A stretch of 64,000 bases of DNA, taken from NCBI RefSeq assembly GCF_016785085.1, contig NZ_JAENHO010000006.1, forward strand, positions 558,001 to 622,000. Reading direction: 5' to 3'. This DNA is from Paractinoplanes lichenicola (GTDB lineage Bacteria > Actinomycetota > Actinomycetes > Mycobacteriales > Micromonosporaceae). Below, in pieces: positions 43,312-51,068 of this stretch. The stretch's first letter is position 1, and each line of letters begins with the position of its first letter. The notes under the pieces are model-generated. The model made no database searches. It was not told where the DNA came from and worked only from the letters and a program-made list of their open reading frames with translations. The position numbers were made by a program, and so were the translations under genes.

Positions 43312-43914
43312 ATGTCTGCCGCGTCACCCGCCGCCACCACTTCCGTCCCGGCCCCGCGCAAGGCCTCGGCCCGCGACCGCCTCCTGGCCGCCGCGGACGA
43401 GCTGTTCTATGCCGAGGGCGTGCACACCGTCGGCATCGACCGCATCATCGAGCGGGCCGGCGTCGCCAAGGCCTCCCTCTACAGCACCTTCGGCAGCAAG
43501 GACGAGCTGGTCCGGGCCTATCTGGAGGGCCGGCACAAGCTCCGCCGCACCCGCCTGCTGGCCGGCCTCGAGGCCTACGACGACCCGCGCGACCGCCTGC
43601 TCGGCGTGTTCGAGGTGCTGGCCGAGCTGAGCGGCACCCCCGGCTTCCGGGGCTGCCCCTTCTACAACGCCAGCGCCGAATCCCCCGCCGGCGGCCCGGT
43701 CGAGGAGGTCTCGAACGCCAACCGCGCCTGGACCAGGGGCCTCTTCTACGAACTGGCCCGCGACGCCGGCGCCCGCAACCCGGCCGCCCTGGCCGACCAG
43801 CTGGTCGTCCTCTACGACGGCGCCTCGGCCGGCGCCCGCATGGACAAGAACTCCCAGGCCGCCCTCACCGCCCGCGGCGTGGCCGCCGCCCTGCTGGCCG
43901 CAGCCACGCTCTAG
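43312..43914 (+). CDS. TetR/AcrR-family transcriptional repressor
   Basis: A 200-residue regulator with the TetR helix-turn-helix at about residues 20-65 (VGIDRIIERAGVAKASLYSTF). A helical ligand domain follows with FRGCPFYNASAE, a motif shared with NemR/AcnR-like TetR proteins that carry a cysteine in the pocket. It probably controls the divergent MFS exporter through the two AGACAG palindromes. Confidence 0.92.
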   Translation: MSAASPAATTSVPAPRKASARDRLLAAADELFYAEGVHTVGIDRIIERAGVAKASLYSTFGSKDELVRAYLEGRHKLRRTRLLAGLEAYDDPRDRLLGVFEVLAELSGTPGFRGCPFYNASAESPAGGPVEEVSNANRAWTRGLFYELARDAGARNPAALADQLVVLYDGASAGARMDKNSQAALTARGVAAALLAAATL

Positions 43915-43942
43915 ACCGCGGCGCGCAACGTAGAATCGACGG

Positions 43943-44296
43943 ATGGCGACGACACGCAGCGCACCGCCGGGGTCGCGATACGTCGACCAGCGGCATTACA
44001 CGATTGCCACGAGCCTGAGCGAGCTACGCGGCCCAGCCTCCGGCACCGTCATCCTCGATCGATCGTTGGACTGGTCGGGCGACGGCACCTACGACCTGGA
44101 CGACCCCGGCGACATGCAGGTCTTCTATCAAACCGTGCTGAATCAGGCGGCGTCCGAGGGCGACTTGAACCGATGGCTGCGGGGCGAGACCTTGCGTCAG
44201 CTGTGGCCGAGCCTGTGGCTTCCCGCCCGGTTGCGGGCGATGTGGCAGGCCCGTTTTCCCGAGCTGGCCGACTCGTCACAGGCTCTGACCGGCTGA
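43943..44296 (+). CDS. Small protein upstream of an AbiEii-type nucleotidyltransferase, function unknown
   Basis: A 117-residue soluble protein that I do not recognise. It has a strand-rich first half (TVILDRSLDWSGDGTYDL) and a helical second half with GDLNRWLRGETLRQLWPSLW. There is no winged helix of the usual AbiEi antitoxin visible. The nucleotidyltransferase gene starts 2 bases after its stop, so the two are translationally linked. By position it may be the antitoxin or partner, which is inference. Confidence 0.7.
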   Translation: MATTRSAPPGSRYVDQRHYTIATSLSELRGPASGTVILDRSLDWSGDGTYDLDDPGDMQVFYQTVLNQAASEGDLNRWLRGETLRQLWPSLWLPARLRAMWQARFPELADSSQALTG

Positions 44297-44298
44297 GC

Positions 44299-44946
44299 AT
44301 GGAGCCCGGCCTGCTCAAGCTCGCCGAACTCGGCCTCGAGGTGGCTGGCCGGTACGGCTTCGCCTTAGCCGGCGGTTATGCCGTCCAGGCGCACGGCATC
44401 CTCGAGCGGCCAAGCGAAGACATCGACCTTTTCACCGCCTGGGAGCGTCGGGGCGACTTCGCCACAGCGGTCGACGCCGTTGTGGCCGCCTACCGTAGCC
44501 ATGGTTATTCCGTGGAGGTCACGCAGCGGTTCGAGACTTTCGCCCGGCTCGCGGTGATCGATCCCGCGCTGGCACCGGAGGCATACAAAGTAGAGCTGGC
44601 CGCGAATTGGCGCTCGCTCCCGCCGGTGTTGATGGATATTGGTCCCGTTCTGCATATCGACGACGTCGTGGCCGGAAAGATGTCCGCACTCTTCACCAGA
44701 GCGGAGCCGCGCGACTTTCTGGATGTGGACGCAGCCCTTGTGACCGGTCGATATTCCCGGGAGCAGCTGCTCGACCTCGCCGAGCAGGCCGACGCCGGCT
44801 TTGATCGCGCCGTTTTCGCCGACCTGCTGGCGATGCTGACGAGGTATCCGGATCGCCGGTTCGCGGCGTACCACGCCGACTCCGATCGGATCGCCGCGAT
44901 GCGCGAGCGCTTCGCGCAATGGCGTGACGAACTCCGCGGCAGCTAG
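44299..44946 (+). CDS. AbiEii/AbiGii-type nucleotidyltransferase (putative toxin)
   Basis: A 215-residue nucleotidyltransferase-fold protein. GGYAVQAHGILER then EDIDLFTAW gives the GG and DxD catalytic motifs, and DDVVAGKMSALFTRAEPRDF is the conserved family end motif with the catalytic lysine. AbiEii-type proteins, for example MenT of mycobacteria, modify tRNA or other targets and act as toxins in abortive-infection or toxin-antitoxin systems. Whether this one is a toxin depends on its partner, the unrecognised 117-residue protein encoded just upstream. Confidence 0.85.
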   Translation: MEPGLLKLAELGLEVAGRYGFALAGGYAVQAHGILERPSEDIDLFTAWERRGDFATAVDAVVAAYRSHGYSVEVTQRFETFARLAVIDPALAPEAYKVELAANWRSLPPVLMDIGPVLHIDDVVAGKMSALFTRAEPRDFLDVDAALVTGRYSREQLLDLAEQADAGFDRAVFADLLAMLTRYPDRRFAAYHADSDRIAAMRERFAQWRDELRGS

Positions 44947-44967
44947 CGAGAGGGAGACCGCGAGCCC

Positions 44968-45417
44968 TTAGGTCGCTCGTTCGGCGGCCAGGTCGCTGAG
45001 CTTTTCGAGGGCCGGGAGGGCGGCCACGACGGCGGCGTGCTCGTCGGGGGTCAGGCCCTGCAGCAGCTCGGCCAGCGCGGCCGCGCGGACGGCGCGGCGG
45101 TGGGCGACTGCGGCCCGGCCGGCGTCGGTGATGCTGACGACTACGGCCCGGCCGTCGGTGGGGTCGTCGGTGCGCTCGGCCAGCCCCTCCTTCTCGAGCC
45201 GGGTCACCAGCTGCGTCATTGCGGGCTGGCTGATGCCCTCGGGGGCGTAGAGCTCACTGAGGCGATGCGGGCCGGAACGCTCGAGCCGCCGCAGTGTCGA
45301 GGCCGCGGTCAGGCTGAGCGGCCCGCGCGGCGTGAGCCGGCGGAGCGTCTCGTAGAAGCGCTCGAACCCCGCGGCGATGGCGGCGTCAGCGTCCGTGATG
45401 CTGGGGGCAGGCTGCAC
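44968..45417 (-). CDS. MarR-family transcriptional regulator
   Basis: A 149-residue winged-helix protein: LSLTAASTLRRLERSGPHRL, then PEGISQPAMTQLVTRLEKEG as recognition helix, and RTDDPTDGRAVVVSITDAG as the wing. The GTG at 45417 is the only reasonable start. Its likely operator, TTCATA-N9-TATGAA, lies directly upstream in the gap to the divergent gene. Confidence 0.9.
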   Translation of the reverse strand: MQPAPSITDADAAIAAGFERFYETLRRLTPRGPLSLTAASTLRRLERSGPHRLSELYAPEGISQPAMTQLVTRLEKEGLAERTDDPTDGRAVVVSITDAGRAAVAHRRAVRAAALAELLQGLTPDEHAAVVAALPALEKLSDLAAERAT

Positions 45418-45423
45418 CCCTAA

Positions 45424-45444
45424 TTCATATCACCGGCTTATGAA
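45424..45444. promoter_or_regulatory. Inverted repeat, candidate MarR operator
   Basis: TTCATA (45424-45429) and TATGAA (45439-45444) form a perfect 6-9-6 inverted repeat in an AT-rich spot 7 bases upstream of the MarR GTG. Its size and place fit autoregulation by MarR. Confidence 0.55.
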
Positions 45445-45512
45445 AGGCGTTTCCCCCGTACGTGCCGGACCGTCGAGCAGACGCACACCGGACGAAATGT
45501 CACCATGCAGTC

Positions 45513-46046
45513 ATGGACGAGCAAACCCTCGACCACGGCCCGGACGCGGATGGCTGTTCCTGGCTGCGCCCGCACCTGGGCACCACCACCGGCGGCGGCC
45601 GGGCCCCGCGCGAGCACGTCGTCGCGCTGCGCCACGTCGCCCGCACCCTGGACGCCGACCCGCGCTGGCGCTCCTGGTGGCAGCAGACCGGTCTGTCCGC
45701 CTGCGAGCTGGGCATCGTCGCCGAGGGGCGGCTCGACCACCTGCGGCCCAGCGCCGACATCCGCCGCCTGGACGACTGCCTGTGGGCCAACTTCACCTGC
45801 GCCCTGCCGGTCGGCACCCCGCCCGCGGCCGCCACCCACGCCGCGACCACCGAGGTGCGGGCGATGTTCGAGGTGATCCGGCAGGCCCTGATGCTCTCGG
45901 CGCTGCCGCCCATCCCGCCGATGCCGAGCCCGCCCACCGACGCGCCTGACGTGCCGGTGACGGCCAAGCGGCTGCCCGAGCCGGCGCACGAGCCCGAGCA
46001 GCAGGGCTACCTGACGCTGACCCAGATCCAGGAGTTCTTCGCCTAG
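45513..46046 (+). CDS. Hypothetical protein, function unknown
   Basis: A 177-residue soluble protein that I do not recognise. The middle is helical and Trp-rich (DADPRWRSWWQQTGLSACEL), with a Pro-rich stretch near residue 135 (LPPIPPMPSPP) and an acidic/Gln-rich end. No signal peptide or membrane helix is seen. It is divergent from the MarR gene and may be its target. Its stop abuts the stop of the convergent gene. Confidence 0.65.
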   Translation: MDEQTLDHGPDADGCSWLRPHLGTTTGGGRAPREHVVALRHVARTLDADPRWRSWWQQTGLSACELGIVAEGRLDHLRPSADIRRLDDCLWANFTCALPVGTPPAAATHAATTEVRAMFEVIRQALMLSALPPIPPMPSPPTDAPDVPVTAKRLPEPAHEPEQQGYLTLTQIQEFFA

Positions 46047-46367
46047 CTAGGCGCCGTTCTGCTCCCAGGTCAGGGCGACGAGCTCACGAAGTTGTGCGAG
46101 CGCGTCGCCCTTGCCCGGCCCGTCCGGGAGCTCCGCCCGGGCGGCCGCGACCACACCCGTACGCAGCAATTGGTAGATCTCCTCCTGGCCGGTGCCCGGC
46201 AGGTCGGGGATCCACAGGCTGCCGAGGTTCTCCGCGACGACCATGCGGAGCCAGTCGGCCGTCTTGGCGTCGCCGAGCCGCGGAATGAGATATTCCAGCG
46301 TCCACTCGAAGAGACCACCGGTCGACTGCCAGTCCCGGCCCGGCCGGACCATGATGAGAGACGCCAT
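46047..46367 (-). CDS. Small protein overlapping a toxin-like gene, possible immunity protein
   Basis: A 106-residue protein starting at ATG 46367 (MASLIMVRPGRDW) and ending NGA. It is soluble and mostly helical; no family is recognised. It overlaps the end of the upstream toxin-like frame in a different reading frame. The downstream position and small size are those of an immunity protein, which is inference. The frame is open upstream to 46526, but that part has a poor coding look. Confidence 0.6.
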   Translation of the reverse strand: MASLIMVRPGRDWQSTGGLFEWTLEYLIPRLGDAKTADWLRMVVAENLGSLWIPDLPGTGQEEIYQLLRTGVVAAARAELPDGPGKGDALAQLRELVALTWEQNGA

Positions 46368-46756
46368 TTTCGCCGCCCGAGTATGAAGACACGCGGTGCC
46401 AAGCCTCGCTCCGCCACGAACTTTTCCACCCTTGCCACCTGGTCGGCGGTGAACAGCGAGACGTCCACCGGCACCAGGTCCGCCTTTCTGAGGTGCAGCA
46501 CGATCTGCTGCGAGAAGCGCGCCCACTGCTGATCGAACCGGTGCGCCGCGAACGGGCCCACCGCGTCGTACGAGAGGCCGCCCTGGTCGATCCAGTCGGC
46601 CCGGCAGCCGGGTTCGGCCCGGGTCAGGCGCACGCCCAGCTCCACCTCGATCCGTACGGCCGTCTCGGACTCGTTGGGCCGGAAACGGCCGGTCGCGGGG
46701 TCCATGCCCAACGCACGGATCCGTGCCCTCTCGGGTCGCGGATCCGGCGCGCGCAT
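46070..46756 (-). CDS. Polymorphic-toxin-like nuclease domain, probably frameshifted at its 3' end
   Basis: Residues 25-125 resemble the C-terminal REase-like domain of CdiA/RHS polymorphic toxins: RIEVELGVRL, ADWIDQGGLSYDAVGPF, LVPVDVSLFTADQVARVEKF and APRVFILG. In such proteins the domain ends about there, but this frame continues for about 100 residues of Arg/Ser/Thr-rich sequence that is the shadow of the small gene below. A lost stop or a frameshift near 46370 is likely. No N-terminal delivery domain is present, so it could be an orphan toxin cassette. It starts 1 base after the APC permease stop. Confidence 0.5.
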   Translation of the reverse strand: MRAPDPRPERARIRALGMDPATGRFRPNESETAVRIEVELGVRLTRAEPGCRADWIDQGGLSYDAVGPFAAHRFDQQWARFSQQIVLHLRKADLVPVDVSLFTADQVARVEKFVAERGLAPRVFILGRRKWRLSSWSGRAGTGSRPVVSSSGRWNISFRGSATPRRPTGSAWSSRRTSAACGSPTCRAPARRRSTNCCVRVWSRPPGRSSRTGRARATRSHNFVSSSP

Positions 46757-46757
46757 G

Positions 46758-48287
46758 TCAGGGCTTCACACGCTCAGGCCGGTGCGCGCCCGGCGCTCGA
46801 GGCTCTTGCGGATCCGGCACTTTCTCCGGCTCGCGCGGCAACGGCACTTTCGGCGTGACCACCACCGGCGCCCCGCCCTGCCCGATGCCCGCATAGATCA
46901 CCGGCCGGACGCCCCGCAGCACGAGCGCGTGCACCACCCCCAGCGCGGCCACGGCGGCCAGGGCGACCGGCAAGATCCAGACCTTTTCCCGTACGCCCAA
47001 CAGCGCGCCCAGATCACGGAAGGCGAGATAGCCCACCGCGCCCAGGCCCACTGTGGACAGCACCGGCGCCACGAACCGGGTGTACGCGCCCTCGCCGTTC
47101 GGCACCTGGTTGAGATGCAGCAGGGCGGCCACGGAGGTGACCAGCAACAACACGAGCAGGCCGAGGCCGCCCGCGAGCACGAGGCGACGACCGGTCAGCG
47201 GCGGATCGGCCACCCCGGCCGCGGCGGCCCCCGCGAGCAGCAGCGCGGCGACGGCCGACTGGGTCAGCGAGGCCGCGCGCGGGCCCAGCGTCCGGCGGGC
47301 GGTGCGGCCCAGCCCGGCCGGCAGCACCCGCTCGCGGCCCAGCGCGAACAGGTAGCGCGCGATCGCGTTGTGCAGCGCCAGGGCGGCCGCGAACAGGCCG
47401 GTGAGCAGCATCATCCGGCCCAGCGTGAGGGCCCACGGGGCGAGCCGCTCGGCGGCCAGGTCGAACAGCAGCTCGGAGCCGCGGGCGCGGGACACCTCGG
47501 TGATCCGGCCGGCGCCGGTGGCCGCGCTCAGCGACCACGAGGCGGCGGCCAGCACGACGGCGACGGCGGCGACCACGGCGTACGTGGCCAGGCCGGGATC
47601 GCGCCGGGGACGGATCGACTCCTCGGCGTACGGGCCCGTGGTCTCGAAGCCGGCGAAGGCCAGCAGGCCCACGGCGAGCAGCAGCCCCAGGGTGGTCATG
47701 TCGAGGTGGCCGGGGTCGGCGGGCAGGATGGTCGCGCGGGTCAGCTCGCCGCCGGCCGGGTCGATCGCGTTGGCCGCGGTGAACCCGACGGCCACCGCGA
47801 CCTCGGCCAGCACGAGCAGGGCGATCAGGCCACTGCCCACTTCGGACCGGATCGTGCCGCACAGCGCGACCAGCAGCCAGCAGCCCGCGGCGACCATCCA
47901 CCACTCGGCGCCGACGTCGAACCAGCTGCGCAGCAGGGGCGCCGCGGCCACCCCGGTCATGCCGTAGAGGCCGAGCTGGATGCTCTGATAGCAGGCGAGC
48001 GCGAGCCAGGCCGCGGCGGTGCCGGCGGGACGGCCCAGACCGCGGGTGACGTATGTGTACATCGCGCCGGCGAAGGGCGCCCGGTTGGCCATGGCCGACC
48101 AGCCGGCCGAGAAGAGGATCAGGATGACGCCGACGGCCAGGAAGCTCAGGGGGACCAGCGGCCCGCCGCCGGTGGCATAGGCGGCGGGCACCACGTTGAT
48201 CAGTACGGCGATCGGCGCGGTGGCCGCGAGCGCGAAGAACGCGACCGCGGCCGCGCCGAGACGGCCCGGAGCAAGGGTCGTACCCAC
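46758..48287 (-). CDS. APC-superfamily amino acid permease
   Basis: A 509-residue membrane protein with about twelve helices. The N-terminal segment ATAPIAVLINVVPAAYATGG and the conserved AFAGFETTGPYAEES are typical of APC transporters, which import amino acids or polyamines with protons. The C-terminal cytoplasmic tail is Pro/Glu-rich (VPDPQEPRAPGAHRPE). It starts with GTG at 48287. The toxin-like gene begins 1 base after its stop. Confidence 0.88.
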   Translation of the reverse strand: MGTTLAPGRLGAAAVAFFALAATAPIAVLINVVPAAYATGGGPLVPLSFLAVGVILILFSAGWSAMANRAPFAGAMYTYVTRGLGRPAGTAAAWLALACYQSIQLGLYGMTGVAAAPLLRSWFDVGAEWWMVAAGCWLLVALCGTIRSEVGSGLIALLVLAEVAVAVGFTAANAIDPAGGELTRATILPADPGHLDMTTLGLLLAVGLLAFAGFETTGPYAEESIRPRRDPGLATYAVVAAVAVVLAAASWSLSAATGAGRITEVSRARGSELLFDLAAERLAPWALTLGRMMLLTGLFAAALALHNAIARYLFALGRERVLPAGLGRTARRTLGPRAASLTQSAVAALLLAGAAAAGVADPPLTGRRLVLAGGLGLLVLLLVTSVAALLHLNQVPNGEGAYTRFVAPVLSTVGLGAVGYLAFRDLGALLGVREKVWILPVALAAVAALGVVHALVLRGVRPVIYAGIGQGGAPVVVTPKVPLPREPEKVPDPQEPRAPGAHRPERVKP

Positions 48288-48340
48288 GCCTCTATTTGAT
48301 CTGAAGAGTGACTACCTGACAACTGGCCGTAAGGTTTCAC

Positions 48341-49330
48341 TCACGGTTCGATGAGGATCTTCCGGCCGACTCCGGCCCGGAACTGATCAAGAGCCTCCGC
48401 ATAGCCGGACAAAGGGAACCGGTGGCTGACGAAGATCGACGGATCGAGCACGCCTGCCGCGAGCAGCTGCCCGGCCCTGTCGAAGCTGTGCAGCACCGCC
48501 ATCGAGCCGGTGATGGTGATCTCGCGCCGATAGATCTCGTACGGCTCGATGGCCACCCGGGCGTCGTAGCTCGCCACCCCGAACTGCAGGAACGTGCCGC
48601 CGCGGCCGACCCGGGACAGGCCGTCCTTGATCGCCGCCTCGACCCCCGTGCAGTCGATGATGACGTCCCAGCCGCGGGGCGCGTCGAGCTCGTCGGCCGA
48701 CGTGGTGGCGGCCGAGCACCCCAGCGTCCGGGCCGTCTCGAGCCGGGCCGGGTTGAGATCCACCATGGACACCGACTCGGCCCCGGCCCGCTTGGCCAGC
48801 TCGAGCATCATCAGGCCCATCGTCCCCGAGCCGTAGATCAGGTATGACGTGGCCATGGCCCGGGGCAGCACGTCGAACCCCCGTACGGCGCAGGAGAGCG
48901 GCTCGATGAGCGCCGCGTCCTTGGCCGCGAGGTGGCTCGGCAGGGCGAACAGGTTGGCCATCGGCGCCGACACGAACTCGGCCGCGCCGCCGCTGACCGT
49001 CACCCCGATCGCGCCCCAGTTCTCGCACTGGTTGCCCCGCGCCCGCTTGCAGTAGTAGCAGTAGCCGCAATACAGCGAGGGGTCGACCGCGACCTGGTCA
49101 CCGACCGCGTAGCCGGTGACCGCCGAGCCGACCGCGACGATCTCGCCGGCGAACTCGTGACCGGGCACGATCGGGAACGACGGGGCGAACTCGCCGTCCA
49201 TGATGTGCAGGTCGGTGCCGCAGATGCCGACGGCGGCCGGCTTGACCACCACGTCGGTGGGGCCGGGGGTCGGGTCCGGTACGTCTTGGATCTCGATCTT
49301 GCCCGGCGTGACCACCACTGCCGCTTTCAC
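48341..49330 (-). CDS. Zinc-dependent alcohol (polyol) dehydrogenase, MDR family
   Basis: A 329-residue medium-chain dehydrogenase. The catalytic zinc ligands are Cys in VGICGTDLH and His/Glu in VPGHEFAGE. A structural zinc site is present as CGYCYYCKRARGNQCE. The cofactor loop is YGSGTMGLMMLE. This is the sorbitol/xylitol/threonine dehydrogenase group. It should oxidise the polyol brought in by the upstream ABC transporter. Its GTG at 49330 overlaps the permease stop as GTGA. Confidence 0.9.
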   Translation of the reverse strand: MKAAVVVTPGKIEIQDVPDPTPGPTDVVVKPAAVGICGTDLHIMDGEFAPSFPIVPGHEFAGEIVAVGSAVTGYAVGDQVAVDPSLYCGYCYYCKRARGNQCENWGAIGVTVSGGAAEFVSAPMANLFALPSHLAAKDAALIEPLSCAVRGFDVLPRAMATSYLIYGSGTMGLMMLELAKRAGAESVSMVDLNPARLETARTLGCSAATTSADELDAPRGWDVIIDCTGVEAAIKDGLSRVGRGGTFLQFGVASYDARVAIEPYEIYRREITITGSMAVLHSFDRAGQLLAAGVLDPSIFVSHRFPLSGYAEALDQFRAGVGRKILIEP

Positions 49331-50142
49331 TTGACTGCTCCCATCGACAGGCCGCGGACCAGCTTGTTCTGGGCCACCCAGCCGGCGATCAGCACCGGCA
49401 GCGACACGATCGTGGCCGCGGCGCAGAGCCGGGCCAGGAAGGCGCCCTCGGACGAGATGAAGCCGACCAGGAAGATCGGCGAGGTGCCGGAGTTCGTGGC
49501 GGTCAGGTTGACCGCCAGGAAGAACTCGTTCCAGGCGAAGATGAAGCAGATCAGCGCCGTCGCCGCGAGGCCGGGGCTGACGATCGGGAGGATGATCTTG
49601 CGGATCGAGGTGAGCAGGCCCGCGCCGTCGACCTCGCCCGCCTCCAGCACCTCGCGCGGCACCTCGAGCAGGAACGACCGCATCATCCAGACCGCGAGCG
49701 GCAGGTTCATGCTCGTGTAGAGGATGACCATCGTCCAGATGTTGTCGAGCATGCCCAGGTGCTTGACCAGCAGATAGACGGGCAGGAAGGCGGCCACGGC
49801 CGGCATCATCTTGGTGCTGATGAAGAAGAACAGCGAGTCGCTCCACTTGGCCACCGGGCGCAACGACAGGGCGTACGCGGCCGGGGTGGCCAGCAGCACG
49901 ACCAGGATCGTCGAGAAGATGCTGGCCATCAGCGAGTTGAGCAGGAACGGCGTGATGTTGCGGTCGAAGACCTGGGTGTACTGGGCCAGGGTCGGCGCGA
50001 AGAACCAGCTCGGCGGGTTGGTCGCGGCGACGTTCTCCTGCTTGAAGCTGGTCAGCACCATCCAGATGACCGGGAACACGAAGATGATCCCGGCGATCCA
50101 GGCCACCACGCCCCAGATCGAGTTGTGCAACCGGGCCCTCAT
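49327..50142 (-). CDS. Carbohydrate ABC transporter permease (MalG-like)
   Basis: A 271-residue permease with six membrane helices and the EAA loop EVLEAGEVDGAGLLTSIRKI followed by ILP. It belongs to the sugar/polyol (CUT1) uptake family. Its start overlaps the stop of the MalF-like gene as ATGA, and its stop overlaps the dehydrogenase start. Confidence 0.93.
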   Translation of the reverse strand: MRARLHNSIWGVVAWIAGIIFVFPVIWMVLTSFKQENVAATNPPSWFFAPTLAQYTQVFDRNITPFLLNSLMASIFSTILVVLLATPAAYALSLRPVAKWSDSLFFFISTKMMPAVAAFLPVYLLVKHLGMLDNIWTMVILYTSMNLPLAVWMMRSFLLEVPREVLEAGEVDGAGLLTSIRKIILPIVSPGLAATALICFIFAWNEFFLAVNLTATNSGTSPIFLVGFISSEGAFLARLCAAATIVSLPVLIAGWVAQNKLVRGLSMGAVK

Positions 50143-51068
50143 CGGTTCTCCTCCATCTTGAAGAGGCTCGAGATGACCCGCAGGGCGAACGTGGCGACGA
50201 TGATCGTCAGGATCACCACGATGACGCCGGCCGCGGAGGCCTCGCCGTACTCGAACTTGCGGAACATGGTCAGGTAGATCTCGTACGGCAGGTTGGTGGT
50301 CGCCGTGCCGGGGCCGCCCTGCGTGATGCTGAAGATCGCGTCGAACGTGTTGACCAGGTAGATCGAGCCCAGCAGCGCGCCCAGCTCCAGATACTGCCGC
50401 AGGTGCGGGATCGTCATCCGGCGGAAGATCTGCCACGCGTTCGCGCCGTCGACCTTGGCCGCCTCGAGCACCTCGTGCGACTGCGACTGCAGGCCGGCGA
50501 GCAGGATCAGCATCATGAACGGCGTCCACTGCCAGACCAGCGTCGTGATCACGGCGGCCTTCGGATACGACGAGACCCAGTCGGTCGAGCCGCCGAAGAC
50601 GCCGTTGATCAAGCCGTACGTCGGGTTGAAGAGGGCGTGCTTCCAGAGCAGGGCCGCGGCGATCGGCATCACCAGGAACGGCGTGATGAGCATGGTCCGG
50701 ACGATGCCGCGGCCGAGGAACTTGCGATCCAGCAGCAGCGCGAACACCAGGCCGAGGATGAGCGAGAAGATCACCGCGCCGGCCGTGAGGACCACCGTGT
50801 TGAACAGCGCCGAGCGCAGCCGCGAGTCGGACAGCACCGTGACGTAGTTGTCGAACCAGACGAACGGCTTGTCACCGGGCCGGAGCGCGTTCCAGCTCGT
50901 GGTCGAGAGGTAGATCGTGTAGAGGAACGGCACCTGCGTGACGACGATGGCGAAGATCAGCGCGGGCAGCAACGGCGCCCGGCGTACCCAGCGGTCCTTG
51001 GCTCCGCCCTTGGCGGGCCGGACGGGCGGCTGGGTCCGCTCGTCCGGCCGGGCGACCGTAACGGTCAC
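50139..51068 (-). CDS. Sugar ABC transporter permease (MalF-like)
   Basis: A 309-residue permease with six helices and the EAA loop EVLEAAKVDGANAWQIFRRM followed by TIP. It forms the heterodimer with the MalG-like protein. It starts with GTG at 51068, overlapping the stop of the binding-protein gene as GTGA. No ATP-binding subunit is in the operon, so a shared MsiK-type ATPase encoded elsewhere is expected, as in other actinobacterial CUT1 systems. Confidence 0.93.
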   Translation of the reverse strand: MTVTVARPDERTQPPVRPAKGGAKDRWVRRAPLLPALIFAIVVTQVPFLYTIYLSTTSWNALRPGDKPFVWFDNYVTVLSDSRLRSALFNTVVLTAGAVIFSLILGLVFALLLDRKFLGRGIVRTMLITPFLVMPIAAALLWKHALFNPTYGLINGVFGGSTDWVSSYPKAAVITTLVWQWTPFMMLILLAGLQSQSHEVLEAAKVDGANAWQIFRRMTIPHLRQYLELGALLGSIYLVNTFDAIFSITQGGPGTATTNLPYEIYLTMFRKFEYGEASAAGVIVVILTIIVATFALRVISSLFKMEENR

